This document shows, piece by piece, positions 7,588 through 16,300 of a stretch of DNA of 64,000 nucleotides (its first letter is position 1; every line of letters begins with the position of its first letter). Source of the stretch: Devosia sp. ZB163 (GTDB taxonomy: Bacteria; Pseudomonadota; Alphaproteobacteria; Rhizobiales; Devosiaceae); contig NZ_JAQRMY010000001.1 of NCBI RefSeq assembly GCF_028613635.1, positions 848,331 to 912,330 of the forward strand. Reading direction: 5' to 3'. Below the pieces are notes generated by a model. That model saw only the letters and a program-made list of their open reading frames with translations. It made no database searches and was not told the origin of the DNA. Both the position numbers and the translations under genes were made by a program.

Positions 7588-7908
7588 ATGAGAATTATTG
7601 CAGTACTTGCGCTGCTGGCGACAATGAACTCGCCCGCGGCAGCGATGACGTATTTTCTGCGGTCGGACCAAGGCGTGCAGGGGCTGGAGAGGTTCTGCGA
7701 GTACTCGAACGGTCAGACGTACACGGTCAACTCGATCGACCTTTGCCCTATGTCGATCGAGGATAACCCAGTCGCATCGGGTACCGGCTTTCTTCAGGGC
7801 GAGTATCAGGACGGGATGACGAAGGTATGTGTGTACGATGTGTTGGGGTCTGAAAAGGGTTTGCGAGTGAACGCTGCTGAGCTCTGTCCTCTGACGGCGA
7901 AATTCTAG
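7588..7908 (+). CDS. Small secreted protein
   Basis: It has 106 residues from ATG 7588, just after GGAGGGGCAC. A Sec signal (MRIIAVLALLATMNSPAAA) is followed by a mature domain with three Cys (RFCEYS, DLCPMS, KVCVYD) and a fourth near the end (ELCPL). Two disulfides in the periplasm are therefore likely. It may form a pair with the next exported protein 27 bp downstream. Confidence 0.6.
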   Translation: MRIIAVLALLATMNSPAAAMTYFLRSDQGVQGLERFCEYSNGQTYTVNSIDLCPMSIEDNPVASGTGFLQGEYQDGMTKVCVYDVLGSEKGLRVNAAELCPLTAKF

Positions 7909-7935
7909 TCCGAGGATCCATGGCGAGGGCATGTG

Positions 7936-8406
7936 ATGCGATCCTTGATCGCCTACCTGATCCTTTCGGTCTCTGCGATGGCAGGGGGCCTCGTGGTGCC
8001 GGAGCACCTGCTTGGCCGTTGGGAGACGGATCCTGCAAACTGCAGATCGATCATGCCGGGCCTAGGTCAGCAGGCGTGGTTCAGTTCGGACATGGGCGGG
8101 GGCGTAGTCCTCACCCAGGTCAACCACGAGACAGAAGGCGGGAGTTGCTCGATCACGGCAATCTCCAGCGTAGGGGGCGAGTATCTGCTCACAGCAAGCT
8201 GTTGGATGGAGGATGCCAAGGAGCACCGGCCCGCACACCTCATCGCGAGTATCCGACCTGGTGGTGCCGAACTGGTGCTGCAGTCGGATTGGGTGAAAAC
8301 TGAGCCCATCGCCTTCCAGCGGTGCCCGCCTGACGACCGAGTTGACCCCACGCCGGCCGAGGACCCATCCAACAACACTCCGATGGATATCGGGATGGGC
8401 AACTAG
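7936..8406 (+). CDS. Exported Cys-containing protein
   Basis: It has 156 residues from ATG 7936 (GTG 7933 is one codon earlier). The signal sequence MRSLIAYLILSVSAMAG precedes a strand-rich domain that begins LVVPEHLLGRWETDPANC. The LxGxW opening recalls small lipocalin-like or copper-resistance beta proteins, but the match is too short to name a family. The tail is Pro/Asp-rich. It is probably co-transcribed with the preceding small secreted protein. Confidence 0.55.
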   Translation: MRSLIAYLILSVSAMAGGLVVPEHLLGRWETDPANCRSIMPGLGQQAWFSSDMGGGVVLTQVNHETEGGSCSITAISSVGGEYLLTASCWMEDAKEHRPAHLIASIRPGGAELVLQSDWVKTEPIAFQRCPPDDRVDPTPAEDPSNNTPMDIGMGN

Positions 8407-8694
8407 CCGGGGCGATGTGGCCCAGGTGGGTCACGCCGTCTGTTGGCCCATCAGCGATCCAGCGGGCAAGCGGCCAGTCGGGTTGGGAAGTCGCCTCCCC
8501 GACGACCACGTGCCACGAGGAAGATTCAGGCTAGACCGCACGATGTCCTGGACGCCTCATTGCCGATCGCCGCCCCGCGATATCTTCGGTTCGGCGGGTG
8601 TGGCCGCGGGCCTCGAGCCGCGCTGGCGATCGAGAGTCGACTCCGTGGACCAATATCGTATCGTGTGCCGCGGCTTGGGCTGAGGGGCGCGCCG

Positions 8695-10110
8695 ATGAAC
8701 GAACAAATGCTGGTTCTCACTATCGTCGGCGCCGTAGCAGCGTTGATGGTGGTGCTACTGGTGGCGTTAGTACTGCTCGTTCGTAGTCGAGGTCGCTGGA
8801 AGAAAGCCCTCGCTGACAGTGAGGATGAGCTTGCCGCTCTGCAAGAGCGTTTCGCGCCGGTTCTGCATGTTGAGGCCGAAGCACTACGCATCCTCGAGAG
8901 CGCCCGCGAACCTGTTCGGGCATTGGTTCGGGAGAAGGCCAATCTCGAGGAGCAGGTCACGGCCCTCCGGGCCTCCTATGCCGAGAAGCGGCAGGTCTTC
9001 GATCGCATGACGGCCGAACTGGCGGTCTACGACGACCGGATCGCCTGGGCAGAGATGGGCATCTACCAGCCGCACTTCGATTTCGACAGCAGCGAAGACT
9101 ACAAGGCGGCGATCGAGCGTGTTCGTGAAAAGCAGAAGCGAATGATCAGCGACAAATCCGCCGTGATCTGCCGCACAAATTGGCACGTCGAGGGCAGTCT
9201 GACGAAGGGGCGCACCATGACGGATCGCAACATTCGTCTGACCTTGAGAGCGTTCAACGGCGAGTGTGACGCGGCGATCGCCAACACCCGCTGGAACAAT
9301 GCCAATGCCATGGAAAAGCGCATCGCAAACGCTCGGGCACAAATCGACAAGCACAATGCCTCCAACACCATCGAAATCACGGACGGGTACTTCCGCCTGA
9401 AGCTGGAGGAGCTGCAACTGACGCACGAGTTCCGCGAGAAGGTGAAAGCCGAACGAGAAGAGCGCGCGGAGGCCGCGAGAGCGACGAAGGAAGAGCAGAA
9501 GTTGCTCCGGGAAATGGAGCGCGCCGAGGAGGAGGAGGCCCGATACCAGCGCCTGCTGCAGAAGGCCAAGGCCGAAGCGGCAAGCGTCGTCGGTCCGAAG
9601 CTCGCGGCGTACACCGAGCAGATTGCCATGCTCGAGCGAGATTTGGCTGAGGCGCACGCCAAGGTCGAGCGAGCTCATGCGATGGCCGAGATGACCAAGA
9701 CGGGGTACGTCTATGTGATCTCGAACGTCGGATCCTTTGGGCCGGACTTCGTAAAGATCGGCCTGACCCGCCGACTGGATCCCGTCGACCGCATCAGGGA
9801 GCTTGGCGACGCCAGCGTCCCCTTCCTCTTCGATACCCACGCCATGATCTACAGCGACGATGCCCCCAGGCTCGAGCGCGCACTGCACGTCGAATTCGCC
9901 GAGCAGCGGGTGAACGCGACCAACATGCGCAAGGAGTTCTTCAGGGTCTCCATCGAAGACGTTGAAGCCGCGGTGAAGCGCCTTGCCCCCGGCGCCCCGT
10001 TCTTCCGCGATGTCGAGGCGCAGGAGTACCAGGAGACGCTGGCGCTTCGAAACGCGCACTTGTCCCGGCAGACGGCTTCCGAAGCGCTGGTCTTCCCCGC
10101 AACGCTCTAG
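8695..10110 (+). CDS. DUF4041 coiled-coil protein with C-terminal T5orf172/GIY-YIG-like domain
   Basis: It has 471 residues from ATG 8695. An N-terminal membrane helix (about residues 6-26) is followed by coiled coils. A DUF4041-type centre contains DSSEDYKAAIERVREKQKRM and the GYFRLKLEEL motif. The C-terminus is a T5orf172/MUG113 domain of about 95 residues, from G337-Y-V-Y with KIGLTRR and RLERALHVEF, a GIY-YIG relative. Such proteins occur in phages and islands. A membrane-anchored nuclease or DNA-binding role is possible but unproven. It is in good condition and larger than most genes of the element. Confidence 0.8.
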   Translation: MNEQMLVLTIVGAVAALMVVLLVALVLLVRSRGRWKKALADSEDELAALQERFAPVLHVEAEALRILESAREPVRALVREKANLEEQVTALRASYAEKRQVFDRMTAELAVYDDRIAWAEMGIYQPHFDFDSSEDYKAAIERVREKQKRMISDKSAVICRTNWHVEGSLTKGRTMTDRNIRLTLRAFNGECDAAIANTRWNNANAMEKRIANARAQIDKHNASNTIEITDGYFRLKLEELQLTHEFREKVKAEREERAEAARATKEEQKLLREMERAEEEEARYQRLLQKAKAEAASVVGPKLAAYTEQIAMLERDLAEAHAKVERAHAMAEMTKTGYVYVISNVGSFGPDFVKIGLTRRLDPVDRIRELGDASVPFLFDTHAMIYSDDAPRLERALHVEFAEQRVNATNMRKEFFRVSIEDVEAAVKRLAPGAPFFRDVEAQEYQETLALRNAHLSRQTASEALVFPATL

Positions 10111-10133
10111 AGGCGATGATTGCGACGGGACGC

Positions 10134-10784
10134 CTAATCCTCCCATTCGGCATACAGCTCGCCGCCGAGGAGTTCGACAGCGGCAACGATGCGGGTGGGT
10201 GATGGCGTTTGCCGCCTGCTTGAAGACGGAGTCAGCAGCTTCGGAGAACCCACATGCACACCCAAGGAATGTAGCGACACTGCTACCTGCTGGCAGTGAC
10301 GGCGGATATCGGCGACCACGGCAGGGACCACAGCGGACGGGTCTTGCGGCAAGGGCTTGTGCAACCCATGCTCGAGCCTGATACGTTGGACGACCCTTCT
10401 GCTAGTGCCATATATCCCCGCCAACTCGGCATCAGCGCGGGTCTCAGCGTCCTTCACCAGAGCCGCTCGTACCGCCATGGTCCACGGCTTGCGGCTACGC
10501 AACCCCAGATGGATGGCTCGCGTATAAAGAGCGTTCTTGGTGCGATGGGGCAGTACTGTCTCTAGGGCGGAGAAGTCGGGGTGATTCCGAACTACGAGAT
10601 CATCTTCGGCATCAGACCAACGTGGATACCGCGCTCGGGCAGCAGCAATGCCAAGGGCCTGACGACGTCCCGCGATTGCGCCCACGGTCCGATGAGGCAA
10701 CTCGATCGCAGCCTCTTTCACCGAGATTCCTGATCGACGAAGAACATTGTCCTCCCAGGGCAACCACCTCTTGGTAACTCTCAA
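10134..10784 (-). CDS. Myb/SANT-like DNA-binding protein (two repeats)
   Basis: It has 216 residues if it starts at TTG 10784, which overlaps the stop of the upstream gene (TTGA). A longer ATG frame from 10880 would overlap that gene by 100 bp. Two Trp-led helical repeats are visible: RWLPWEDNVLRR..ELPHRTVGAIAGRRQALG, and RYPRWSDAEDDLVV..VLPHRTKNALYTRAIHLG. The W..ED..L and LPxRTxxAI pattern is Myb/SANT-like. It pairs with a one-repeat neighbour, so both probably bind DNA in element control. Confidence 0.6.
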   Translation of the reverse strand: MRVTKRWLPWEDNVLRRSGISVKEAAIELPHRTVGAIAGRRQALGIAAARARYPRWSDAEDDLVVRNHPDFSALETVLPHRTKNALYTRAIHLGLRSRKPWTMAVRAALVKDAETRADAELAGIYGTSRRVVQRIRLEHGLHKPLPQDPSAVVPAVVADIRRHCQQVAVSLHSLGVHVGSPKLLTPSSSRRQTPSPTRIVAAVELLGGELYAEWED

Positions 10785-11212
10785 CGAGGTTGCTCCTGGG
10801 GGAACCGAACTCTCAGTCGCCCACCGAGCACAGAGATAGCGCGGGCGTGAATTGCGTGGTTCCACCCCGCGCCACGCCACTTCTGCCGGCGAAAGTATCC
10901 CCCGCCTCGTACCGCCGCATCGAGATCCTTGGCCGACCAGTTCAACTCACGAGCTCGTTGTCGGATTTGGTCTAGCAAGGCATTCCCGGTGCGCTTCAGC
11001 GGGGCACGCTGTCGCCTGTAGCCATCCTTCTTTGCGCGAGCGCATATTGCGCCCCAAGTCCTTCCGGGCAACGCCACGAGCAACGCTGTCTTTGTCGTCC
11101 GAGGGAACAGACGGTGCAGCCTCAAAATCTCGTTGTCGGTCCACGGCCGGCCCCGCGGTGAGGTAATCCCCATGCGTTGGGCTTTGCCGTGATGCGCACA
11201 GCGGATAACCAT
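10781..11212 (-). CDS. Myb/SANT-like DNA-binding protein (one repeat)
   Basis: It has 143 residues. One repeat (RPWTDNEILRLHRLFP..VALPGRTWGAICARAKKDG) has the same W..NE..L and LPGRTxxAI form as its neighbour. A basic linker and a C-terminal helical part with GYFRRQKWRG follow. No convincing ribosome site supports 11212, and ATG 11173 is an alternative. It overlaps the next gene by four bases, which indicates coupled translation. Confidence 0.6.
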   Translation of the reverse strand: MVIRCAHHGKAQRMGITSPRGRPWTDNEILRLHRLFPRTTKTALLVALPGRTWGAICARAKKDGYRRQRAPLKRTGNALLDQIRQRARELNWSAKDLDAAVRGGGYFRRQKWRGAGWNHAIHARAISVLGGRLRVRFPQEQPR

Positions 11213-11404
11213 TGGGCGTGTAGCCCCGCAGCATGATCAAGCGGCGGGCATTTTCGGCGGAGATTGCTCCTCGAGCCAGTCGACCAATCGGCACGTGACG
11301 CTCCATGCTCAGTCACCGTCTGCGTGATCGTGGATCGATTCCCATCGGACTACGCGACGGTGTCGTCAGGTTTCCACCGCGATTGGTCGAAGTGGGCCTG
11401 AATA

Positions 11405-11479
11405 GGACCGTGTGGGAGACGCGCGACCGTTTCGACGGTAAAATTCACGTCGGAAGCGCATACCGCCATCCCACACGCC
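11405..11479. repeat. Dispersed inverted repeat, copy B
   Basis: GGACCGTGTGGGAG (11405-11418) is identical to the left arm of copy A. The opposite arm is the shorter ATCCCACACG (11468-11477). It lies in the 285-bp gap between two leftward genes, in which I see no convincing gene. The spacing resembles that of copy C. Confidence 0.6.
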
Positions 11480-11497
11480 TCAGAATGGCTGAATGGG

Positions 11498-11911
11498 TTA
11501 TTCCGCGTCGACAAGTCCCCGCGATGCTCGGAAGGCGGCACTGTGCCGGTCCCCGCCCCAAGCACACTTCGGCGATACAGGACTCTCATCGACCACGGCA
11601 TCAAACAGGTCGTCGCGAATGGCCGCGGATGCTACCCGCCGAACCCATTCCTCAGGATCGAGACCGCGAGCCTCGGCAGCTTGTCCGAGTGCCTTCAGTT
11701 CATAGGAAGATAGTCTTACCCGGATGTCTACGCCGTCACGGCGACGGTCGACGATCCCCTGCCGGCGCCACTGGCCTCGGATACTCTCCGGTGTGGTTCC
11801 GTCGGCGAGTTCCTCGGCAATTGCCCTGGCGGTTCTGCCCAGACCGGTCAGGTACCCGATGCGCAATGCCTTCGAGTTCGACCATTTGGGTTTGAACGGA
11901 GAGAAGGGCAT
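11498..11911 (-). CDS. HTH regulator, paralogue of the gene at 23674
   Basis: This 137-residue protein starts with a GcrA/sigma-like HTH: SKALRIGYLTGLGRTARAIAEEL, then TTPESIRGQWRRQG. A C-terminal RHH-like module (VRLSSYELKALGQAAEARGLDPEEWVRRV) follows. The protein at 23674 has the same plan and many identical blocks (GYLTG.GRTARAIAE, AAIRDDLFDAVVDE). DNA binding is confident from the two modules; the target is unknown. Repeat copy B lies downstream of its stop. Confidence 0.7.
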   Translation of the reverse strand: MPFSPFKPKWSNSKALRIGYLTGLGRTARAIAEELADGTTPESIRGQWRRQGIVDRRRDGVDIRVRLSSYELKALGQAAEARGLDPEEWVRRVASAAIRDDLFDAVVDESPVSPKCAWGGDRHSAAFRASRGLVDAE

Positions 11912-11936
11912 GCCAAGGCAATAAACGTGTTCGGCG

Positions 11937-12176
11937 TCAAACGGAAGGAAACCTGGTCCGGCTGCGCGCCACCGCCGCCCGTGGCCCTGGGACGATCCCA
12001 GAAAAGACGGATTGCTGCAGCGTCATCGCGCCTGCCTCGACGGCTTTTGCGATCTCCGGCTCGCCCTTGCGCACAATCGCTTTCACGACCTTGACCGACC
12101 GTTCCGAGACGTTCAGCAGCTTCACTGCGACGCATTCGACACCCTTCCCGAGGCAACCAACCAGTAGGTCGCACAT
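11937..12176 (-). pseudogene. Truncated ParB-like/HTH fragment
   Basis: It has 79 residues. The piece KLLNVSERSVKVVKAIVRKGEPEIAKAVEAGA matches the HTH region that follows the nuclease-like domain in ParB-type and related plasmid or phage proteins. The N-terminal ParB domain is absent, and the tail after TLQQ is unrelated. The ATG is at the edge of inverted repeat copy C, so the fragment may still be expressed. I call it a remnant, though a short active HTH protein is possible. Confidence 0.5.
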
Positions 12177-12180
12177 AGAG

Positions 12181-12253
12181 GGCGGTGGGAGCCGCGAACT
12201 CGCCTCGACCTACTGGCTGACCCTCCGAACGGCAGAACCGCCTCCCACACGCC
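12181..12253. repeat. Dispersed inverted repeat, copy C
   Basis: GGCGGTGGGAG (12181-12191) and CTCCCACACGCC (12242-12253) face each other across 50 bp. The arms share the GTGGGAG core with copies A and B, and this pair too sits directly in front of a leftward reading frame. Confidence 0.55.
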
Positions 12254-12309
12254 AGAATTCGACGGATGACCTATTTCAACTTCCCCCCGCCTACCTGACG
12301 GGTGGGTCT

Positions 12310-12615
12310 CTATGGGTTGCCCCAACGGGCGCGGCGCTCCTCGGCGCTCTCCTCCTCGGCGCTCTCCTCCTCGGCGCGGTCGTAGTCCTCGTTGGAGGGC
12401 CACGCGGTAGCGTTGAAGTGTCTGAGCGCATCATTGATTGCCGCTTGGGCTTCGCGGAGCTGCTGGGCCAGGCTCGAGGGATCGGCATAGACCCCAGCGC
12501 CGTTGAACACACGCCATTGGAAGCGCTCCAGATGCTCATTGGCGCACTCGACCAACGGGTGGATCTTGTCGGTCGCCGCAGCTGCGGCCTGGATATTCTC
12601 ACATGCAGTCGTCAT
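12310..12615 (-). CDS. Small acidic helical protein
   Basis: It has 101 residues from ATG 12615, chosen for GGGAGG 8 bp upstream rather than the longer 12639 start. It is helical with an acidic C-terminus. The acidic run EEESAEEESAEE comes from a 15-bp tandem repeat (CTCGGCGCTCTCCTC, twice at 12340-12369), which could change copy number by slippage. No family is recognised. Confidence 0.5.
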   Translation of the reverse strand: MTTACENIQAAAAATDKIHPLVECANEHLERFQWRVFNGAGVYADPSSLAQQLREAQAAINDALRHFNATAWPSNEDYDRAEEESAEEESAEERRARWGNP

Positions 12616-12771
12616 CGGTAACCTCCCAAGGTGGAACATGGCCGGAGGCTACGAGGGCCGCCAGCAAGGAACAAACGTCTCGGACGTCCCACGGGCAGGT
12701 TGTGTGAGAACCTGTATTCGGCCTGAAGCGGCGGCCGGTCTCTAGTCTGCTTGAGGGGGAGGAACACTGTC

Positions 12772-13221
12772 GTGCTGGATCGCTTGCACTGGAGCCGCAG
12801 CGGGGACAGTTTCGTTTCGTACCCAGAAGGCGAACGGTTCCCCCATCGTGTCGCGAGGGTGTCGCCCGAAAGCTCGATCGCCGGAGCATGGAACTGGTCA
12901 GTGACGTACGACCAGGCGCGCACTGGCGGCGTGGCAGAGGCCCTGCAGAAGGCGTCGGAGTCGGCCGAGGTGGCGTGGCCATTGGTGAAAGCACAGGCCG
13001 CTCGCTTTGGGGAGCGCGTCGAGTGGGAGCGCCGAATGCATGCGCTGCTCGACAAGGCTCAGGCCGGGAAGATCGAGCCTGAGGCCTTTCCCATCAAGGC
13101 CGCGAGCCCCGAAGAATTGGACTGGATTCTGGCGAGGGCTTTCAAACGACCAGACTCACCTGGCCTCGAACGCTTGATCGAAGCCATCTCCCAGGTACGG
13201 TCGCTGCGCCGCACCAGATAG
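12772..13221 (+). CDS. Hypothetical protein
   Basis: It has 149 residues. I prefer GTG 12772, since AGGGGGAGG lies 11 bp upstream, over an in-frame TTG at 12751. The N-terminal half (LHWSRSGDSFVSYPEGERFPHRVARV) is strand-like with aromatic residues. The C-terminal half is helical. No family is recognised. It precedes the large secreted-protein gene by 150 bp on the same strand. Confidence 0.45.
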   Translation: MLDRLHWSRSGDSFVSYPEGERFPHRVARVSPESSIAGAWNWSVTYDQARTGGVAEALQKASESAEVAWPLVKAQAARFGERVEWERRMHALLDKAQAGKIEPEAFPIKAASPEELDWILARAFKRPDSPGLERLIEAISQVRSLRRTR

Positions 13222-13371
13222 GCCGAAAGGTGTTCTCGCACGAAGATGACAGAAAAACGCCGTCGGGGCATAGATGTCACCTTCCAAGCGTCAGCACTGT
13301 AGTGCGGCGGCAAGACTTGTGGCCAGTTGTCGAGCGTCATATGCTGCCGTACCACTGGAACGGGGCACGCG

Positions 13372-16300
13372 ATGCGAGTTCGCAACGCAATACGTCGGCT
13401 CGCACCGCTTGCTTCGACGTTAGTTCTATTCATTTTTCTGATATGCCCTCAAGTCGCCCAGGGAGAAAGCCTTAGGTGCTCGGACGAAACCTTGCCAACC
13501 GAGAGCCTAACGTCGGCCGAGCTAACGACCGTTGGCGCGATCTGGCGTCAGCTCGGCCCTGGTAGCTCGAGCTCTGGTCCGCTGGGCTGTCCGGTCGAAG
13601 CCAGGGTCTGGACAGACTTCCCGTTTGCCGGCGTCAGGTTTCAGCGTGGATGGATACTGCTGGGAAGGCTGGGCCTTGTAGGCAGCGAAGTGGCGGTCGT
13701 CCGCGGCCTTTCCACTGTCACCGTGTGGTCGAATGGCATCGCTGGACCACTATTTGTGAATAGTCCGCTAGCTCAATTCATGGGGCAAACACTCCACACT
13801 GGTGGGCCGTCGCCAGCGGAACCGGCCGTCTGGAGCCGAGGCGGAGTGACGATAACAGCTATACCGGGCAACGAGACGACACTCTTCCGTTGCCAATCTA
13901 CTCAGTGCCAGCAGGTCTTACCGATGCTGCCAACGACAAGGTATGTCTTCGACCTGGCAGGTTCGCTTGAAAAGGAGTTCCTCGCGAAACCCGACTCCGG
14001 TCAGTTTGCATCAAGGGTTAGTGCAGCCTTGGCGCCATGGCTGGCCTGTTACGCCGGGCGTCCTTCCACGTCGGTCGAGGTATGGGACGAGAACCCGATC
14101 GTTGGCGTTCACTTGCTGATGAGATCGACCGATCCATGTCCTTTGACCGGGAAGCCTCCTCGATCGCTCGCCATCGAATGGCTGCAGACCGCCACGCTGC
14201 CACCCGGCCAGCTGCCCGGCACGACGACGAAGGACCAGCCTTGGCTTGAACGGGAAATTGGTGGATGCGAGCGTTTTGGTGATCTGGACGTCGCGGTCCT
14301 CCAGATTACCCACCTTCTGCTCGAGTTCAAATCACAGCTTACCCCAGAGATTCTCGACCGCTGGCGTCTGATGCTGAAGCCATATGGCGGGCTGCCGCGG
14401 CTCCACCCCTACGTGGATCCGCACGGGGAGTGCTTCGCCTTCAAGGTGATCGAGACCGAAAATCACATCCTCCTGCAGGAAGTCGGGCGGATCCTCGTCA
14501 ACCAGCTCATGGCTGAAATAGACCCGAGTGACGCGTACTCGAACACCCTGAACGAACCATGGCTGCGTAGCTTTCTTCTCCAGCTCGTGCGGCGGGATTT
14601 CTACGAGTTCAATTCGCTTCCCTACAGCCGGTACCAGCTGAAGGCTCTCCTGGCGCTGAATAACTTCGCCCAGAGCCCAGTACTCAAGAAGAGCGCCGAG
14701 GGAGTGCTCAACTGGCTGGTTGCAAAGCATGCGCTGTCCGCGAACCTCGATCGAGATCATCGAACATATAGGCGGCAACCAACGCCCCAGCGCTATGGGA
14801 AAGCATCCTGGTGGGGTTCTGGGAACGTTGCGACCGTTCCAATGCTATCGCTGCTCGTCGGGCCCTTGCAGCACGCCCATCAGGACGTCGATCTCGAAAG
14901 TCGGTTGGCAGGCGGGGAGGAAGGCTTCTCGGCGATCCCGAACGTCAAGGACTTCCCTGACCTCGGAACTATGCACGAGAACAATCTCGTCGCGATCATC
15001 GATGTCGCAACCACCAGCTACAGGGTCCCGCCCGCCCTGGTGGGTTGGCTGGAACATCGGTTCACCTCAGATGAGGCCAATCGGGTCACCTACCTTCAGG
15101 CGTTCTCGCACACCTCGCCGCTCCAGGACGACCCGAACCTGTTTCGGCAAGCGAATGGCGGGGTTGAGCTGTCGTCGGGCAACCGGAATTGGTCGATCGT
15201 CGCCGGCGGCGTTCCGGTGCCACCCGGAGACCCGGGCAAACTGCCTGGCGGCATCAGTTGGGGTGCCCATGGAGTATGGTCAGGGGGCGTGGCTGGGAGC
15301 GTTGCAGGGGTGGCTCTGGCCGGGACGCCTGCATTTGCCCCCGTTGCAGCCGTTGTCGCCGCCGTTGGAGTGTTATCCGAGGCATTGTCCGACAATCGGG
15401 CCCGGGAAGCGCAATCCGATATCCTGTGGCGCGAGCAGCCCGCAATAATGCGGGAGACAATCCTGATCCCGACACCCAATGGCCTGAGCCGTTCCCAAAC
15501 CATTAGGTTCGGCAACACTCTGGTCACTCCGTTCTCGTCCCCAGTGTCGCCCAAAGTGATCGGCAACCGGCTTTGTGTGACGCACGGCTTCGCCTGCGGG
15601 TTCGACCTTCGAATGCCCACGAGGCCATTTCCGGACGCCCCATTGGAGGGATGCCCATTCCAGACAACCTTGCCTCCTCAACTGGAAGTGGCGTCGCTTG
15701 AGGTGGTTGCCGACGGAAGGCAGCTGAAGGACTGGCTCGGATGCCTCGTCTATGGTGCCCAGCCCGACGACGTCGGCGGTTGGCGGATTTGGCAGTACGA
15801 AAGCGGGGCGCTTGCCATTTCCGACGGAAAGACCACCGCTGTCTGGGTCGAAAGGGACGCTCTGGGCAAGGCTACGAGAGTTCGGTACCGCTTCAGGGAC
15901 CCAGGGACGCCGGATGACCTGTTCTTTATGGTGGCGACCTTGAATCGAACGCAGCTGCCGCTGGGCGCCGTCCCAGGTGGGTCCCCCTGGAAGTTCATCG
16001 CAGATCCGGGAGAAGCGGAGTTTGGTCGCGGAGATCTCGAGATTGAGGGCGACCACTCGGCGCCGGTCGAGGTCGTGCTCGCGAGATGCGGATTCTACAA
16101 TTTCCACACCACGGGTAGGTTTTGCGCAGGCGACGTCCCGCCCCTGTATGTCGACGTTTCGGACTGGCCGAAACAGCCGTTCAGCTGTGCGGTGGAAAAC
16201 TTCCGCGGCCAACTGCTCGTCATGGAGGTCGGAAGCTGCCCTGGTACCAACAGTCCCTACGGCTTCTATGTTGCAGTCAAGCGGTACGACTGCACTCGAG

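Noticed and set aside
10947-11306. A leftward 119-codon frame that starts MERHVPIGRLARG and overlaps the Myb-like gene
   Set aside because: Beyond its first ~40 codons it is the shifted frame of the Myb-like gene, without a family match. The Myb-like frame explains the region better. A frameshift joining its first part to the Myb-like gene cannot be excluded.
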